This document shows, piece after piece, positions 35,639 to 43,307 of a DNA stretch of 64,000 nt. This DNA comes from a bacterium 1XD42-54 (lineage in GTDB: Bacteria > Bacillota > Clostridia > Lachnospirales > Lachnospiraceae): NCBI GenBank assembly GCA_003612585.1, contig RAZH01000009.1, forward strand, positions 1 through 64,000. The letters run 5' to 3'. The notes beneath the pieces were generated by a model. The model ran no database searches, was not told where the DNA came from, and was given only the letters and a program-made list of their open reading frames with translations. Within the stretch, counting starts at the first letter, position 1. Each line of letters starts with the position of its first letter. Position numbers and translations under genes: made by a program.

Positions 35639-36431
35639 TCTCCAAACCCTCCTTGCTGATATCAAGATGGAATGTTTTTGACAGATTACTGTCACGTACT
35701 TTTTTTCCATCCTGATTCTGAAATGTGATGTGTTTTCGCTTCTCAGTCCAGTTTACGTTCCACCCAAACTGCTTCATTTTTTCTATAAACTTTTCCTTAC
35801 TGATACAATTTTCCAGTGCTTTTAACACCGCCATTGCACAGTCCGCTACAAAGCTGTCCTTTACCTGCTGTCGGAACAGGTTATATTTATCTTTACTCCA
35901 TGCAACAACTTCCCCTTTTTCAATCTGGCTTCCATCAAAGTGCTTTCCTTTCTCGGCAACTGTAAGTCCACGTTCCCGGCACATCTGGTTGGTAAGCTGT
36001 TTCATACGTTCCAGATCTTTTCTGGTATTATGCAGCTTTCTCCCATCTTCATAACTCACTGAATTGGTAACCAGATGGCAGTGGATATGGTCTTTATCCC
36101 TATGCACAGCCACTAAGGCCTGGAATCCACTGAACCAATTTTCTGCAAACTCTTTTCCAAATTCTATTGCCTGCTCCAGAGTAATCTGCTCGTCCTTATG
36201 CCAGGAAATAATGTTGTGGGCATACATTCTCCCACTATCTTTATTCCACATCTTCTTTTCTTCCAGAAAGGTTCTGTACACCAGATCATAATTGATCTCG
36301 TCATGACAGTACGGACCTGTTACATAGGTAAATAATTCGTTGGTCTTGTCCTGTCGCAAAACATATTCGATGCAGTTTCTCATTGCTCCATGTGTATTTG
36401 TCCGCTTATTAATCGTCTTATTAATAGCCAT
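35190..36431 (-). CDS. mobA: relaxase/mobilization nuclease (MOBP-like)
   Basis: 413-aa relaxase that nicks oriT and leads the strand into a recipient. The N-terminal domain has KRTNTHGAMRNCIEYVLRQD (candidate catalytic Tyr in YVLRQ or the nearby YVTGPYC), MYAHNIISWHKDE, and the metal-binding histidine cluster HRDKDHIHCHLVTNSV near residues 108-121. The C-terminal third is Arg/Glu-rich and low-complexity (ERVRAGAERTNEADEEFAGY; EEQKRLEEQERARAARR), and this is the part that shares DNA with the coiled-coil gene in another frame. Start has AAGGAGAGTGAAAAGAT upstream; it overlaps mobC by 52 bp. No coupling protein or pore genes are nearby. Confidence 0.93.
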   Translation of the reverse strand: MAINKTINKRTNTHGAMRNCIEYVLRQDKTNELFTYVTGPYCHDEINYDLVYRTFLEEKKMWNKDSGRMYAHNIISWHKDEQITLEQAIEFGKEFAENWFSGFQALVAVHRDKDHIHCHLVTNSVSYEDGRKLHNTRKDLERMKQLTNQMCRERGLTVAEKGKHFDGSQIEKGEVVAWSKDKYNLFRQQVKDSFVADCAMAVLKALENCISKEKFIEKMKQFGWNVNWTEKRKHITFQNQDGKKVRDSNLSKTFHLDISKEGLENEFNRNYERVRAGAERTNEADEEFAGYYRQVEAACEGAGGVTGASDGRERRVTGEKSEDERVYPEISGKDTQAENGKTEAILRESRNARRNSEVKRRNSSFDNRNVRNAEVESIASAEQRRFEEQKRLEEQERARAARRRNKSRSGPEL

Positions 36432-36760
36432 ATCTTTTCACTCTCCTTCCGGTACTTAAGAATATTTTTATTGAGGAAATACAGCGTACTATCATTTGGA
36501 ACTTCTCCATCTATATGCAGCTTTCTTGCAATCTGATTGATATTTGTAGTAGCTCCACGAAGCTGACTGAGAATATCTGCAAACATCTGGTTCAATCTTT
36601 TCAGTTCTTCCACTTCCTCTGTAGAAGCTATCTTCAAATCTGCGATTGCTTTTATTACAACTTCCTGCTGTGTTCTTCCGGATTCCTTTACTTTGCTTTG
36701 AAGTAGCTCATATTCCTCTTTATTCATCCGTATAGTCACTGTATGATTTCGTTTTCTCAT
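36380..36760 (-). CDS. mobC: relaxosome accessory protein MobC
   Basis: 126-aa MobC. An N-terminal ribbon-helix-helix-like segment (HTVTIRMNKEEYELLQSKVK) binds oriT DNA, and the conserved C-terminal motif LRGATTNINQIARKLHIDGE is the MobC family signature that helps the relaxase open the nick region. Start preceded by GAAAGGAAATAAAAGCCT. Its end overlaps the relaxase start by 52 bp in another frame, so the two are translationally linked. The candidate oriT lies directly upstream. Confidence 0.92.
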   Translation of the reverse strand: MRKRNHTVTIRMNKEEYELLQSKVKESGRTQQEVVIKAIADLKIASTEEVEELKRLNQMFADILSQLRGATTNINQIARKLHIDGEVPNDSTLYFLNKNILKYRKESEKIWLLIRRLISGQIHMEQ

Positions 36761-37534
36761 AGGCTTTTATTTCCTTTCTCTGCTTGATTTCTGCTCTATA
36801 TTTACAACCACAGCATTATGTCTAAATTAACAGGGGATTCCATAAGGGGATGTGTAACGTTCCCCTTTGGTAGATGCAAGACAACGTCTTAGCCAATCCG
36901 TGGCAATCTGAGAAGAAGTATCCAGTGGATATTTCTAACACAGCATTACCACTATTGGCGTGCCGGGGTTCCAAGGGGCGGAGCCCTCTGGCAAGTTTAG
37001 GAGCAGCCCAAAGGCTGACTCCGGTGCAGAGTGGCTTGCCACTTTGCGAAACTTGCCTGTCATCTCCCCACTACAAACCAATACTAACCAAGCAGCATTT
37101 CCCCACTGCATTATCAACCCTAAATGGAGATGACGGTGGTTTTGTGGTGCAGGGACAGACTGTGGAAGAAATAAAAAAGCTCCCATTTCGATAGATTTTC
37201 TCTTTCTGAAACAGGCTGTTCATGCATCACTCCGATGCGAAGAATCGGACAATCATGTGCCGTATCCGGCACTCTATTCTTTTCTTCGCCTTGCTTGTTC
37301 AATCCACCCATCTGCCAACGCTTTTCTGTTATATTTTCCTGTTATTTCTGTCTTTCTTTTTCTGGATCTCTTTCCATTTCTGCTAAAAGACATAAAAATA
37401 GCAGTCATAAACATTTCTCCAATTCATAATGTCTGAAATGTCACCACTGCCATTGTCTTTTTCTGCTATTCTGTTTTTGTAAAGCTATTCCTTACTGTCA
37501 GTCTGTTTTCCTGTTACTGCTATTTCATAACCAT
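36761..37534. other. 774-bp gene-free region with candidate oriT
   Basis: No convincing gene. It has several short inverted repeats upstream of mobC: GGGGATGTGTAACGTTCCCC (36846-36865), CAAGGGGCGGAGCCCTC (around 36971), and AGTGGCTTGCCACTT (37030-37044) followed by GCGAAACTTGCC, part of which repeats the earlier GGCAAGTTT. The GC-rich block 36955-37070 stands out from AT-rich surroundings. Clustered dyads next to mobC/relaxase genes are the normal setting of an origin of transfer. The nick site cannot be assigned. From 37190 to 37534 the sequence is plain AT-rich with no feature I can name. Confidence 0.55.
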
Positions 37535-37983
37535 CTAAAAACTGTCTGCAAAATCCAGTGCTGCATCCATATCAGCTTCTTTCTCCCAGTCCAGATTATC
37601 TTCTGCGATCTCTTCATCCGTTTTCTCCATTGTTAGTATTCTGTCCGACAGCTTACTTTCTCCTACCGATTCTTTTACAAACGGTACAAGCATTTCCATC
37701 AGATTCTTCGCTATAGCCATCGGGGCAGATTCTTTCACTCCATCCCGGACAGCTGTTTCCACTCTTTCCAGAAAAGCATCTTCCTTTTCTCTGGTTTCCA
37801 GATACGGATCTGCTTCATTCCTGTACTCTCTGGAAAAATAATCGTTTAAAGCAACCACAACTGCTCTGGTGTACGATTTATATTTTCCCCTGTCCATCGT
37901 CTGCAAATATTCCCATGCCTGTCCTGTTCATCACAAAGATTCAAACGGATATTTGTGTTGATGATTTTCCGTTCTTTTCTCAT
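37535..37983 (-). pseudogene. ParR-like segregation gene, frameshifted
   Basis: An ATG at 37983 overlaps the parM stop (ATGA), the normal coupling for this gene pair. It opens MRKERKIINTNIRLNLCDEQ and then DR, after which the frame changes. The rest of the protein continues one frame over (WEYLQTMDRGKYKSYTRAVV, then NDYFSREYRNEADPYLETRE) to a stop at 37535. The break is at about 37914-37918, in GACAGGCATGGG; restoring a second CAGG would give DRQAWEYLQ in one frame, so a 4-bp loss from a short tandem repeat explains it. The family is a ribbon-helix-helix-type centromere-binding partner of ParM. The downstream frame has only a weak TTG start. A sequencing error is also possible. Confidence 0.7.
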
Positions 37984-38924
37984 ACAAGCATCCCTCCGTT
38001 TCTCTGGATTTTCCTTACGGTCATTGCTTCATAGCCTTTCGCTGTGGCACAGATGTCCCGTACAATTGTCACCCGGCTCTTGTCATATTCTCCAAAATTC
38101 TGGATCATACAACCGCCACCGCCGACCACATACAGACGCATCAGTTCTGGATTATATTCCCGTTCTCTCAGCTTATGGAAAATTTCTTTCGTATAATCTC
38201 CGGCAGCTTTACGAATGACTGTCAGATATTTCTCACCAATATCTGCTGTCCCGGTACGGATCACCTGCTCAATCACCAGATCGTCCACCACTGTTCCCAG
38301 TTCTTTCAGCAGGGATTCCCTTACAGCAAGCACACACTGATGCGTTCCATATTTCTCTGTAAAGCATTTCTTCTCTAATGGACGGGAATTGTTGATATAC
38401 ATGATGTTCATAGTTCCGTTTCCAATATCCACAAGCATGTTGATTCCTTTGAAATCCTGTAATCGGTAAAAGGCTGCTGCAAACCCCTGTGGGTAAATAT
38501 CAGCTCCTGCAAACTCTACATGGTAGTCTTTGTTACGGAATGTAAAATCCACACTTTCATTCTGGAGAAGATATTTCTGAAAGTCTTCTTTCTGTGTAGC
38601 TACCCAGGTAAGGGGAAGTCCGGCTGCGATATGTACCGTTGCCCGGTTCATACCTTTCCCATCAAGTTCCCTTGCGATAGCTGCCAGTGTCAGCACATAA
38701 TAGTCCTCATCCTGCGTTTTCTCTGCACAGAACTCCTTGTGTTCCTCTCCGATCTGGTAATACATGCCATTGTAAACAAGAAGATTGTTCTGAAAGATTG
38801 GCTCCTTGTCATATCTGGCTACACCGGATGGAAAACATCTAGTGGCAGTTTTCATGTTTCCATAACCATGATCAATCCCGATCACCATAACTGTTTCATT
38901 ATTGTTGTTTTTCATTGTTCGCAT
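37980..38924 (-). CDS. parM: ParM/StbA-family actin-like segregation protein
   Basis: 314-aa actin-like ATPase. Phosphate 1 motif GIDHGYGNMKTA near 17-28, phosphate 2 motif LVDIGNGTMNIMYI near 165, and adenosine-side glycines LYVVGGGGCMIQNF near 270. ParM filaments push apart copies of plasmids; in integrative elements they probably stabilise the excised circle. Start at 38924 follows GAGGTACGATT. The partner ParR-like gene overlaps its stop by 4 bp but is frameshifted. Presence of this pair implies that the element passes through a replicating or at least partitioned circular stage. Confidence 0.88.
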   Translation of the reverse strand: MRTMKNNNNETVMVIGIDHGYGNMKTATRCFPSGVARYDKEPIFQNNLLVYNGMYYQIGEEHKEFCAEKTQDEDYYVLTLAAIARELDGKGMNRATVHIAAGLPLTWVATQKEDFQKYLLQNESVDFTFRNKDYHVEFAGADIYPQGFAAAFYRLQDFKGINMLVDIGNGTMNIMYINNSRPLEKKCFTEKYGTHQCVLAVRESLLKELGTVVDDLVIEQVIRTGTADIGEKYLTVIRKAAGDYTKEIFHKLREREYNPELMRLYVVGGGGCMIQNFGEYDKSRVTIVRDICATAKGYEAMTVRKIQRNGGMLV

Positions 38925-39030
38925 AATCGTACCTCATTCTTTCTTTTCTTATCCAATCCTATTAATACTTACGTGAATTGATAAGATGGATATTTTATTT
39001 ACTGGTTCTTTAATAATTCATATTTAATAA

Positions 39031-39175
39031 CATGGATTATTAATAGCAACGGTTTGTCCAGTATGGGATTTACCATATCTGGTTTTCCTATTTTCTGATG
39101 TCCGGAGATAAAAATTTCCTATGACCTGATTGTCCAAAATTGGACTATCCACCCTTAAGCACTTCTCTTCTCCAC
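39031..39175 (-). pseudogene. decayed tail of the initiator-like gene
   Basis: Beyond the stop codon of the gene at 39176-39490 the minus strand still encodes, in two alternating frames, pieces of the Asn-Pro repeat tail usual for this family: VDSPILDNQVIGNF and, further on, IGKPDMVNPILDKPLLL. The frame changes between them, and the first piece is also out of line with the gene's own frame. This is what is left of a longer coding region. Confidence 0.5.
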
Positions 39176-39490
39176 TTAATCATTTTCTTCTCCTAATGGA
39201 ACTTCCCGGATAATATATTCGGTATCGCCATAAAAGCCATATTCATTACGCAATCTATGACGTTCCACATATCCATGATGCTCTAATTCCTTAATTGCAG
39301 AACGAACAGAATCAATCCCATCTCTGCTCAATGTTGCCAGTCCTTGCATATTGTAATTCCAGTCATCTGGCAAACTTAACATCAGCGATAATAGACCTTT
39401 CGCTTTCAATGTCAGATTCTTATTTTTGAAATGATGATTACTCATTACCGTAAAATTCTTAGTTCTCTCTACACGAAAAATCTGTGCCAT
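39176..39490 (-). CDS. replication-initiator-like HTH protein, shortened
   Basis: 104 aa. It matches the N-terminal winged-helix domain of the RepA/DnaD-like initiators carried by Clostridia mobile elements: AQIFRVERTKNFTVMSNHHF, LTLKAKGLLSLMLSLPDDWN, LATLSRDGIDSVRSAIKEL, YGDTEYIIREVP. Full-length relatives continue with a repetitive Asn-Pro tail and a C-terminal domain to well over 200 aa; here a stop follows soon after EVP and only frameshifted fragments remain downstream. DNA binding may survive; replication function is doubtful. Start has AGGAGGATGGGAGC before ATG. Confidence 0.75.
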   Translation of the reverse strand: MAQIFRVERTKNFTVMSNHHFKNKNLTLKAKGLLSLMLSLPDDWNYNMQGLATLSRDGIDSVRSAIKELEHHGYVERHRLRNEYGFYGDTEYIIREVPLGEEND

Positions 39491-39518
39491 GCTCCCATCC
39501 TCCTTTCCAGTTCAAAAG

Positions 39519-39554
39519 AAAAAGACGCAAGCCATATCTTATGACTCACGTCTT
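39519..39554 (-). terminator. terminator after tnpV
   Basis: Minus-strand hairpin AAGACGTGAGTCAT / ATGGCTTGCGTCTT followed by TTTTC, between tnpV and the initiator-like gene. Its arm pattern (CGTGAGTCAT...GGCTTGCG) closely resembles the terminator at 41924-41963. Confidence 0.75.
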
Positions 39555-39613
39555 ACTTCGCTCACAATATTCTATTTTTATCAGTTACCTGCCAGATTAG
39601 TTACTGGCAATCC

Positions 39614-39961
39614 TTATACATAAATCAATTCTTTCAGGATAATCTCTTCTGCAATCGCTCTGTGCTGATTGGCAGCTCTTACCCATGCCATCTGATCTTT
39701 CTCCTTATCCGGCAGTGATTCTTTTTCTTCCAACTGTTTCAGAATCACTTCTTCCCGTTCCCTGGCTGCCTTGTCCACTTCCAGAAGATGCTCTCCAATC
39801 GTATCCTGCAGAAGCATCACCTGATAGGTTGAATTTCGATGGTTTTTCAGATAATCTCTGCGAAGAAAACCATACTTGCCAAGTTGCTCCATCTGTTCAC
39901 CGGATTTATAGGTGAGATTCGGGATTAGATATCCATTTACATTTGTATACGTTAATTTCAT
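39614..39961 (-). CDS. tnpV: TnpV family protein
   Basis: 115-aa TnpV-type protein (MKLTYTNVNGYLIPNLTY, QLGKYGFLRRDYLKNHRNST, YQVMLLQDTIGEHLLEVDKA), a small helical protein regularly found at the ends of clostridial conjugative and mobilizable elements (first named in Tn4451-type elements); function not established. ATG at 39961 is preferred because family members begin MKLTYT and GGAGAG lies about 10 nt upstream; another ATG six codons earlier lacks a site. It is the first gene inside the right end. Confidence 0.85.
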   Translation of the reverse strand: MKLTYTNVNGYLIPNLTYKSGEQMEQLGKYGFLRRDYLKNHRNSTYQVMLLQDTIGEHLLEVDKAAREREEVILKQLEEKESLPDKEKDQMAWVRAANQHRAIAEEIILKELIYV

Positions 39962-39993
39962 TTTATTAGCACTCTCCATTTCTCATCTTTTTT

Positions 39994-40023
39994 TGACCAC
40001 AAATTTACGACATTTACGACAAA
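39994..40023 (+). repeat. right arm-type integrase repeats
   Basis: TGACCACAAATTTACGACAT immediately followed by a second TTTACGACAAA. Same unit and same orientation as the pair at 11749-11818 inside the left end. Confidence 0.6.
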
Positions 40024-40129
40024 TCTGACACTGCTTTACAATACCAGACAAAATGGCTGATGCCCCGGAAAGCCTGTAAAACAGGCACTTCCGGGATACA
40101 CAAGACAGGACAAAAATCGACTTCCATTA

Positions 40130-40172
40130 TCAAGAGGTGAGTGCTAATTTCTTTGTGAAGAATTTGTGAAGC
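40130..40172 (+). repeat. right attachment site (attR)
   Basis: 43-bp copy of the left repeat with differences only at 40150-40151. Here the bases left of the repeat (CTTCCATTA) do not complete a CIRCE and no promoter elements follow, so the functional operator stays with clpB at the left end. Confidence 0.9.
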
Positions 40173-40237
40173 TGTTTCTTATAATTCTTACCTCGTATAA
40201 AAGTGTCATTTCCTGTAAATTTACAATTAATTTTCAA

Positions 40238-40275
40238 ACAGCCGTCACGATTGTACTAGTGGCGGCTGTCGCATT
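40238..40275. terminator. hairpin downstream of the deacetylase gene
   Basis: Arms ACAGCCGTCAC (40238-40248) and GTGGCGGCTGT (40259-40269), one mismatch, then CGCATTTT. It lies after the 3' end of the minus-strand deacetylase gene and just outside attR. Its arms resemble those at 7145 and 61167. Confidence 0.7.
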
Positions 40276-40325
40276 TTCTTCGAAAATCGTATGGCGCAAT
40301 CCTATTAGGGGAGCTAACGTGCGTT

Positions 40326-41663
40326 TTACCGGAACCCTGTGTAGGTCTTTCCTTTTCTCAGTGTAGTCTTTCCCTTATATTTCGCCAGCTGGCTCACTGT
40401 TACCAGCTGGTAGCCTCTCTTTTTCAAAGCCGGAATGATGATCTCACAGGCTTTTACGGTGGACAGATGGATGTCATGCATCAGAATAATATCTCCACTT
40501 TTTACGCTGTTTAATACTGCATTCACCGTATGCTGGCTGTTTCCTGTATTCGCCCAATCTCTGGTATCCACAGACCAGTAGATCGACGGAAGGCCCAGCG
40601 CGTTTAATACGGTATGATTATTATGACCATCTCCGTAGGGAAGTCTGAATAGCGTCGGCAGTTTCCCGCTGGCTTCCTGAATCTTTTTGTTGGTGGTATT
40701 TACCTGATTCTTCATAGAAGAAACTGACAGCGTGGTAAATGCCGGATGGCTATAAGAATGATTTCCAAGCTCGCATCCCATATTGGCCATACGTTTTACC
40801 ACATTTTTATATCTGGAGACACTGCTCCCCACCATGAAAAACGTGGCTTTCGCCTTATTCTCTTCCAGGCAGTTCAAAAGCCGGTTGGTATAAGCTCCTG
40901 GACCATCATCAAAGGTCAGTGCCACCATAGGCTTACTTGGATCTACTTCTGGTTTTACCTTTACGGAAGGATCATAAACCCCGTTACGTTTAAAGTAATA
41001 GCCTTTCTCTTCGATATAATAGGTGCCTGTTACTCTTGCGCCTGTTGCATCCACATAGTACTTATTTGTTCCGATCGTCAGCCAGCAGGATTTCTGCATC
41101 TTACCGTTCTTTCCCACATACCGGTATGATTTTCCTTCTCTGACCCACCTTGCTTTCTGCATCTGGCCGGTCTCTTTATCAAAATAGTACCGGCTTTTCC
41201 CAATCGTTACCCATCCTGTCTCCTTAACGCCGGTCTTTTCATCAAAATAATATTTCTGGCCGTCCACCGTGTAGAACCCTGTTGCTCTTGCTCCGGTCGG
41301 TTTGAGATAATACTTTCCATGGTTCAACCAGCCTATCCACAATGGCCCCTTCCTGCTGGTGTAATACATATGGTTCCTGTATTTGATCCATCCGGATGTG
41401 CGATAGCCCTTACTGTTGATGTAGAAAATCTTATCTTCTACTTTAATCCAACGGCTAGTCACATATTTTCCGTTCTCTTTTCTGAATTTGTAGCCTCCAG
41501 ATTTTTTGACCCAGGTTCCGTTCACTTCCTCTGCTTTTGTCACATTTCTCAGACTGTAGGATTTCGCATTCGTTGTCTTGACCTTGGCCTCTGCCGCCAC
41601 CGGAAGCCCCAATAATGTGACCAGCGTCAAAAATACCAGCAGTAATTTCTTTAAACACCTCAT
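40326..41663 (-). CDS. secreted polysaccharide deacetylase with wall-binding repeats
   Basis: 445 aa. ATG at 41663 opens a signal peptide (MRCLKKLLLVFLTLVTLL, cleavage near AEA-KV). About residues 45-230 are repeated cell-wall/choline-binding-like units (GWVTIGKSRYYFDKETGQM, GWIKYRNHMYYTSRKG, CWLTIGTNKYYVDATGAR). The C-terminal NodB deacetylase domain has TFDDGPGAYTNRLL, HSYSHPAF (metal His), RLPYGDGHN, DTRDW and LMHDIH. It should act outside the cell on peptidoglycan or exopolysaccharide N-acetyl groups. The frame stays open 28 codons upstream, but those residues come from a transporter-gene remnant, not from this protein. AGAGGTTATGAG lies before the chosen start. Confidence 0.92.
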   Translation of the reverse strand: MRCLKKLLLVFLTLVTLLGLPVAAEAKVKTTNAKSYSLRNVTKAEEVNGTWVKKSGGYKFRKENGKYVTSRWIKVEDKIFYINSKGYRTSGWIKYRNHMYYTSRKGPLWIGWLNHGKYYLKPTGARATGFYTVDGQKYYFDEKTGVKETGWVTIGKSRYYFDKETGQMQKARWVREGKSYRYVGKNGKMQKSCWLTIGTNKYYVDATGARVTGTYYIEEKGYYFKRNGVYDPSVKVKPEVDPSKPMVALTFDDGPGAYTNRLLNCLEENKAKATFFMVGSSVSRYKNVVKRMANMGCELGNHSYSHPAFTTLSVSSMKNQVNTTNKKIQEASGKLPTLFRLPYGDGHNNHTVLNALGLPSIYWSVDTRDWANTGNSQHTVNAVLNSVKSGDIILMHDIHLSTVKACEIIIPALKKRGYQLVTVSQLAKYKGKTTLRKGKTYTGFR

Positions 41664-41687
41664 CTCATAACCTCTTTCTCTCTTTTG

Positions 41688-41785
41688 TATTCCGCTCTTC
41701 CGTCTCAACCCTTCTGTCGCCAGTTTTTTCACAAGATCCTGGATCACCGCAAGTACTGGCCTTTGTGGGAATCCCCCTGCTGCAT
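41688..41785 (-). pseudogene. remnant of an AI-2E family transporter 3' end
   Basis: Minus-strand translation gives GGFPQRPVLAVIQDLVKKLA then TEGLRRKSG, which lines up with the C-terminus of the intact AI-2E transporter just upstream (IGVPVFAVIYDFIKKLVARG then LRRHG). The nucleotide sequences also match in part (for example CTTCTTGATAAAATCATA against TTTTTTCACAAGATCCTG on the plus strand). Only about 30 codons remain and they run on in frame into the deacetylase gene. Best read as the tail of a deleted paralogue. Confidence 0.65.
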
Positions 41786-41923
41786 CTTATAAGCTATAGA
41801 ATTATATTAATCCTGGCTTCCCATCAAGTCAAGCGGATACTATATCTTTCACTATTTCATAAATTCTTTTTTGTTTCCTCCATAACGTCGGTCATAATGA
41901 CAGAATAAAAAAGGGCGTTTTGC

Positions 41924-41963
41924 GCAAAAAAAGCGTAAGCCCTGTTTCTATGACTCACGCTTT
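41924..41963 (-). terminator. terminator of AI-2E transporter gene
   Basis: Minus-strand hairpin AAAGCGTGAGTCAT / GGGCTTACGCTTT followed by a seven-T run, about 75 bp after the transporter stop codon. Confidence 0.85.
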
Positions 41964-42035
41964 TTCTATCCGGAATCACTTTAAAAGAATCTGTTAACCC
42001 CTACGCTCTTCTGTGATGATCACCTCATCATCTAA

Positions 42036-43202
42036 TTATGCCGCTTTCCCATGCCGCCTCAGTCCTCTTGCCACCAGCTTCTTGATAAAATCATATATCA
42101 CTGCAAACACTGGCACGCCAATCAAAACTCCGGCAAAACCAAACACACCGCCAAACAATGTGATCGAAAACAGAACCCAGAAGCCGCTCAGCCCTACGCT
42201 ACCTGCCAGCAGCCTCGGTCCCAGGATATTTCCATCAAACTGTTGCAGAATAATAATGAAAATAAGAAAGATCACACAATTCACGGGGCTTGTGATCAAA
42301 ATCAGCAGTGCAGACGGAATTGCTCCGATAAAAGGGCCGAAATACGGAATAATATTTGTCACGCCTATGATCACACTGATCAGTACTGCATTTGGAAAAT
42401 CTGTCACAAAGCTCATAATCAGACAAAATGCATAACAAATCAGGCCTACCACAGCACTGTCCAAAATCTTTCCTGCAAAAAAACCGACAAACGTTTTATC
42501 AATAAATGCAAATTCTTTTAAAATCTTATCTGCTGATTCCGGCTGCAACGTCGCATATAACACTGTTTTTCCCTGTCTCGCAAAGATTTTCCTGCCTGCA
42601 AGGAGATAAATACAGATAATCACACCGATTCCAAGATTTTTTAAAAGAGTGAAAACCGATCCCACCGTATTGGCAAATCCACCCATGATGCCCTGCAACA
42701 GCGGCATCAGATCTGTGCTCATCCATGCTTCCAGTCTTTTCTCCACATCCAGAAGCGCTGTGTTTACATAGCTCTGAATCACCTCATTCCCTTCCAGCTC
42801 TACAGCCAGCCATTTGGAAAGCTGCTCTATGCTCTGCGGAATTGTATTGGCCAGAACTGCAATGCTTCTTGCCACCTCCGGAATCACCATGATAAGCAGA
42901 AGATACAGAACCAGCCCTGCCAGAACTATAACGAGCACAACAGCCAGGTTATTTGCCATGCTTTTTTTCTTATCAGGCAAGATCGCTTCTATTCTCCTTT
43001 GCAAAAAATTACAGGGCGTTTTCAGAAGATACGCCAGAACACCTCCATATACAAACGGGGTCAGAATACCTGTCACCCAGTACAGAGAGTTTCGTATCTG
43101 GTCAAAATTCCAGATAACAAAGAACAAAACAATCGCCAATGCCAGTGACATAAACATGGTCAGTGACTGATAAAAGATTTTTTTCCACTCTTCTTTTTTC
43201 AT
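42036..43202 (-). CDS. AI-2E family transporter
   Basis: 388-aa polytopic membrane protein of the AI-2E/PerM (YdiK/YtvI) family. Eight membrane helices are readable: two at the N-terminus (LTMFMSLALAIVLFFVIW; GILTPFVYGGVLAYLL), then a long periplasmic-type stretch, and a C-terminal group with the family motifs FVGFFAGKILDSAVVGLICY, GVTNIIPYFGPFIGAIPSAL and QQFDGNILGPRLLAGSVGLS. Substrate is not predictable; members export small molecules or exchange ions. The start has CCGGAGGAGTATGC before ATG. The gene stands alone, ending at the terminator at 41924. Confidence 0.93.
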   Translation of the reverse strand: MKKEEWKKIFYQSLTMFMSLALAIVLFFVIWNFDQIRNSLYWVTGILTPFVYGGVLAYLLKTPCNFLQRRIEAILPDKKKSMANNLAVVLVIVLAGLVLYLLLIMVIPEVARSIAVLANTIPQSIEQLSKWLAVELEGNEVIQSYVNTALLDVEKRLEAWMSTDLMPLLQGIMGGFANTVGSVFTLLKNLGIGVIICIYLLAGRKIFARQGKTVLYATLQPESADKILKEFAFIDKTFVGFFAGKILDSAVVGLICYAFCLIMSFVTDFPNAVLISVIIGVTNIIPYFGPFIGAIPSALLILITSPVNCVIFLIFIIILQQFDGNILGPRLLAGSVGLSGFWVLFSITLFGGVFGFAGVLIGVPVFAVIYDFIKKLVARGLRRHGKAA

Positions 43203-43307
43203 GCATACTCCTCCGGATTATAAATTAGCAGCTGCACAGGAAACTGTTTGATACAGGCCTTTCCCTATCTTAATTCAGCTTTTCCGGGAAGTCAAGTTTA
43301 CAAATCC

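Larger units (their letters stand above)
11646..40172. mobile_element. integrative mobilizable element carrying a BREX island
   Basis: Bounded by 43-bp direct repeats (11646-11688 and 40130-40172; 41/43 identical). Contents from left: tyrosine integrase, excisionase, XRE-type regulator, 12-gene minus-strand defence operon, coiled-coil protein/relaxase/MobC with a candidate oriT, ParM-type pair, replication-initiator-like gene, TnpV. No VirB4, VirD4-like coupling protein or other pore genes are present, so it is mobilizable rather than self-transmissible. Almost every gene except the regulator at 14045 points toward clpB. Confidence 0.93.

Noticed and set aside
39966-39974. TTAGCACTC at the tnpV start as a third att or CIRCE half-site
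   Set aside because: Only 9 bp, no second arm at the right distance and no further similarity to the att repeat.
11646-40172. Self-transmissible conjugative element
   Set aside because: No VirB4-like ATPase, coupling protein or pore genes anywhere between the att repeats.
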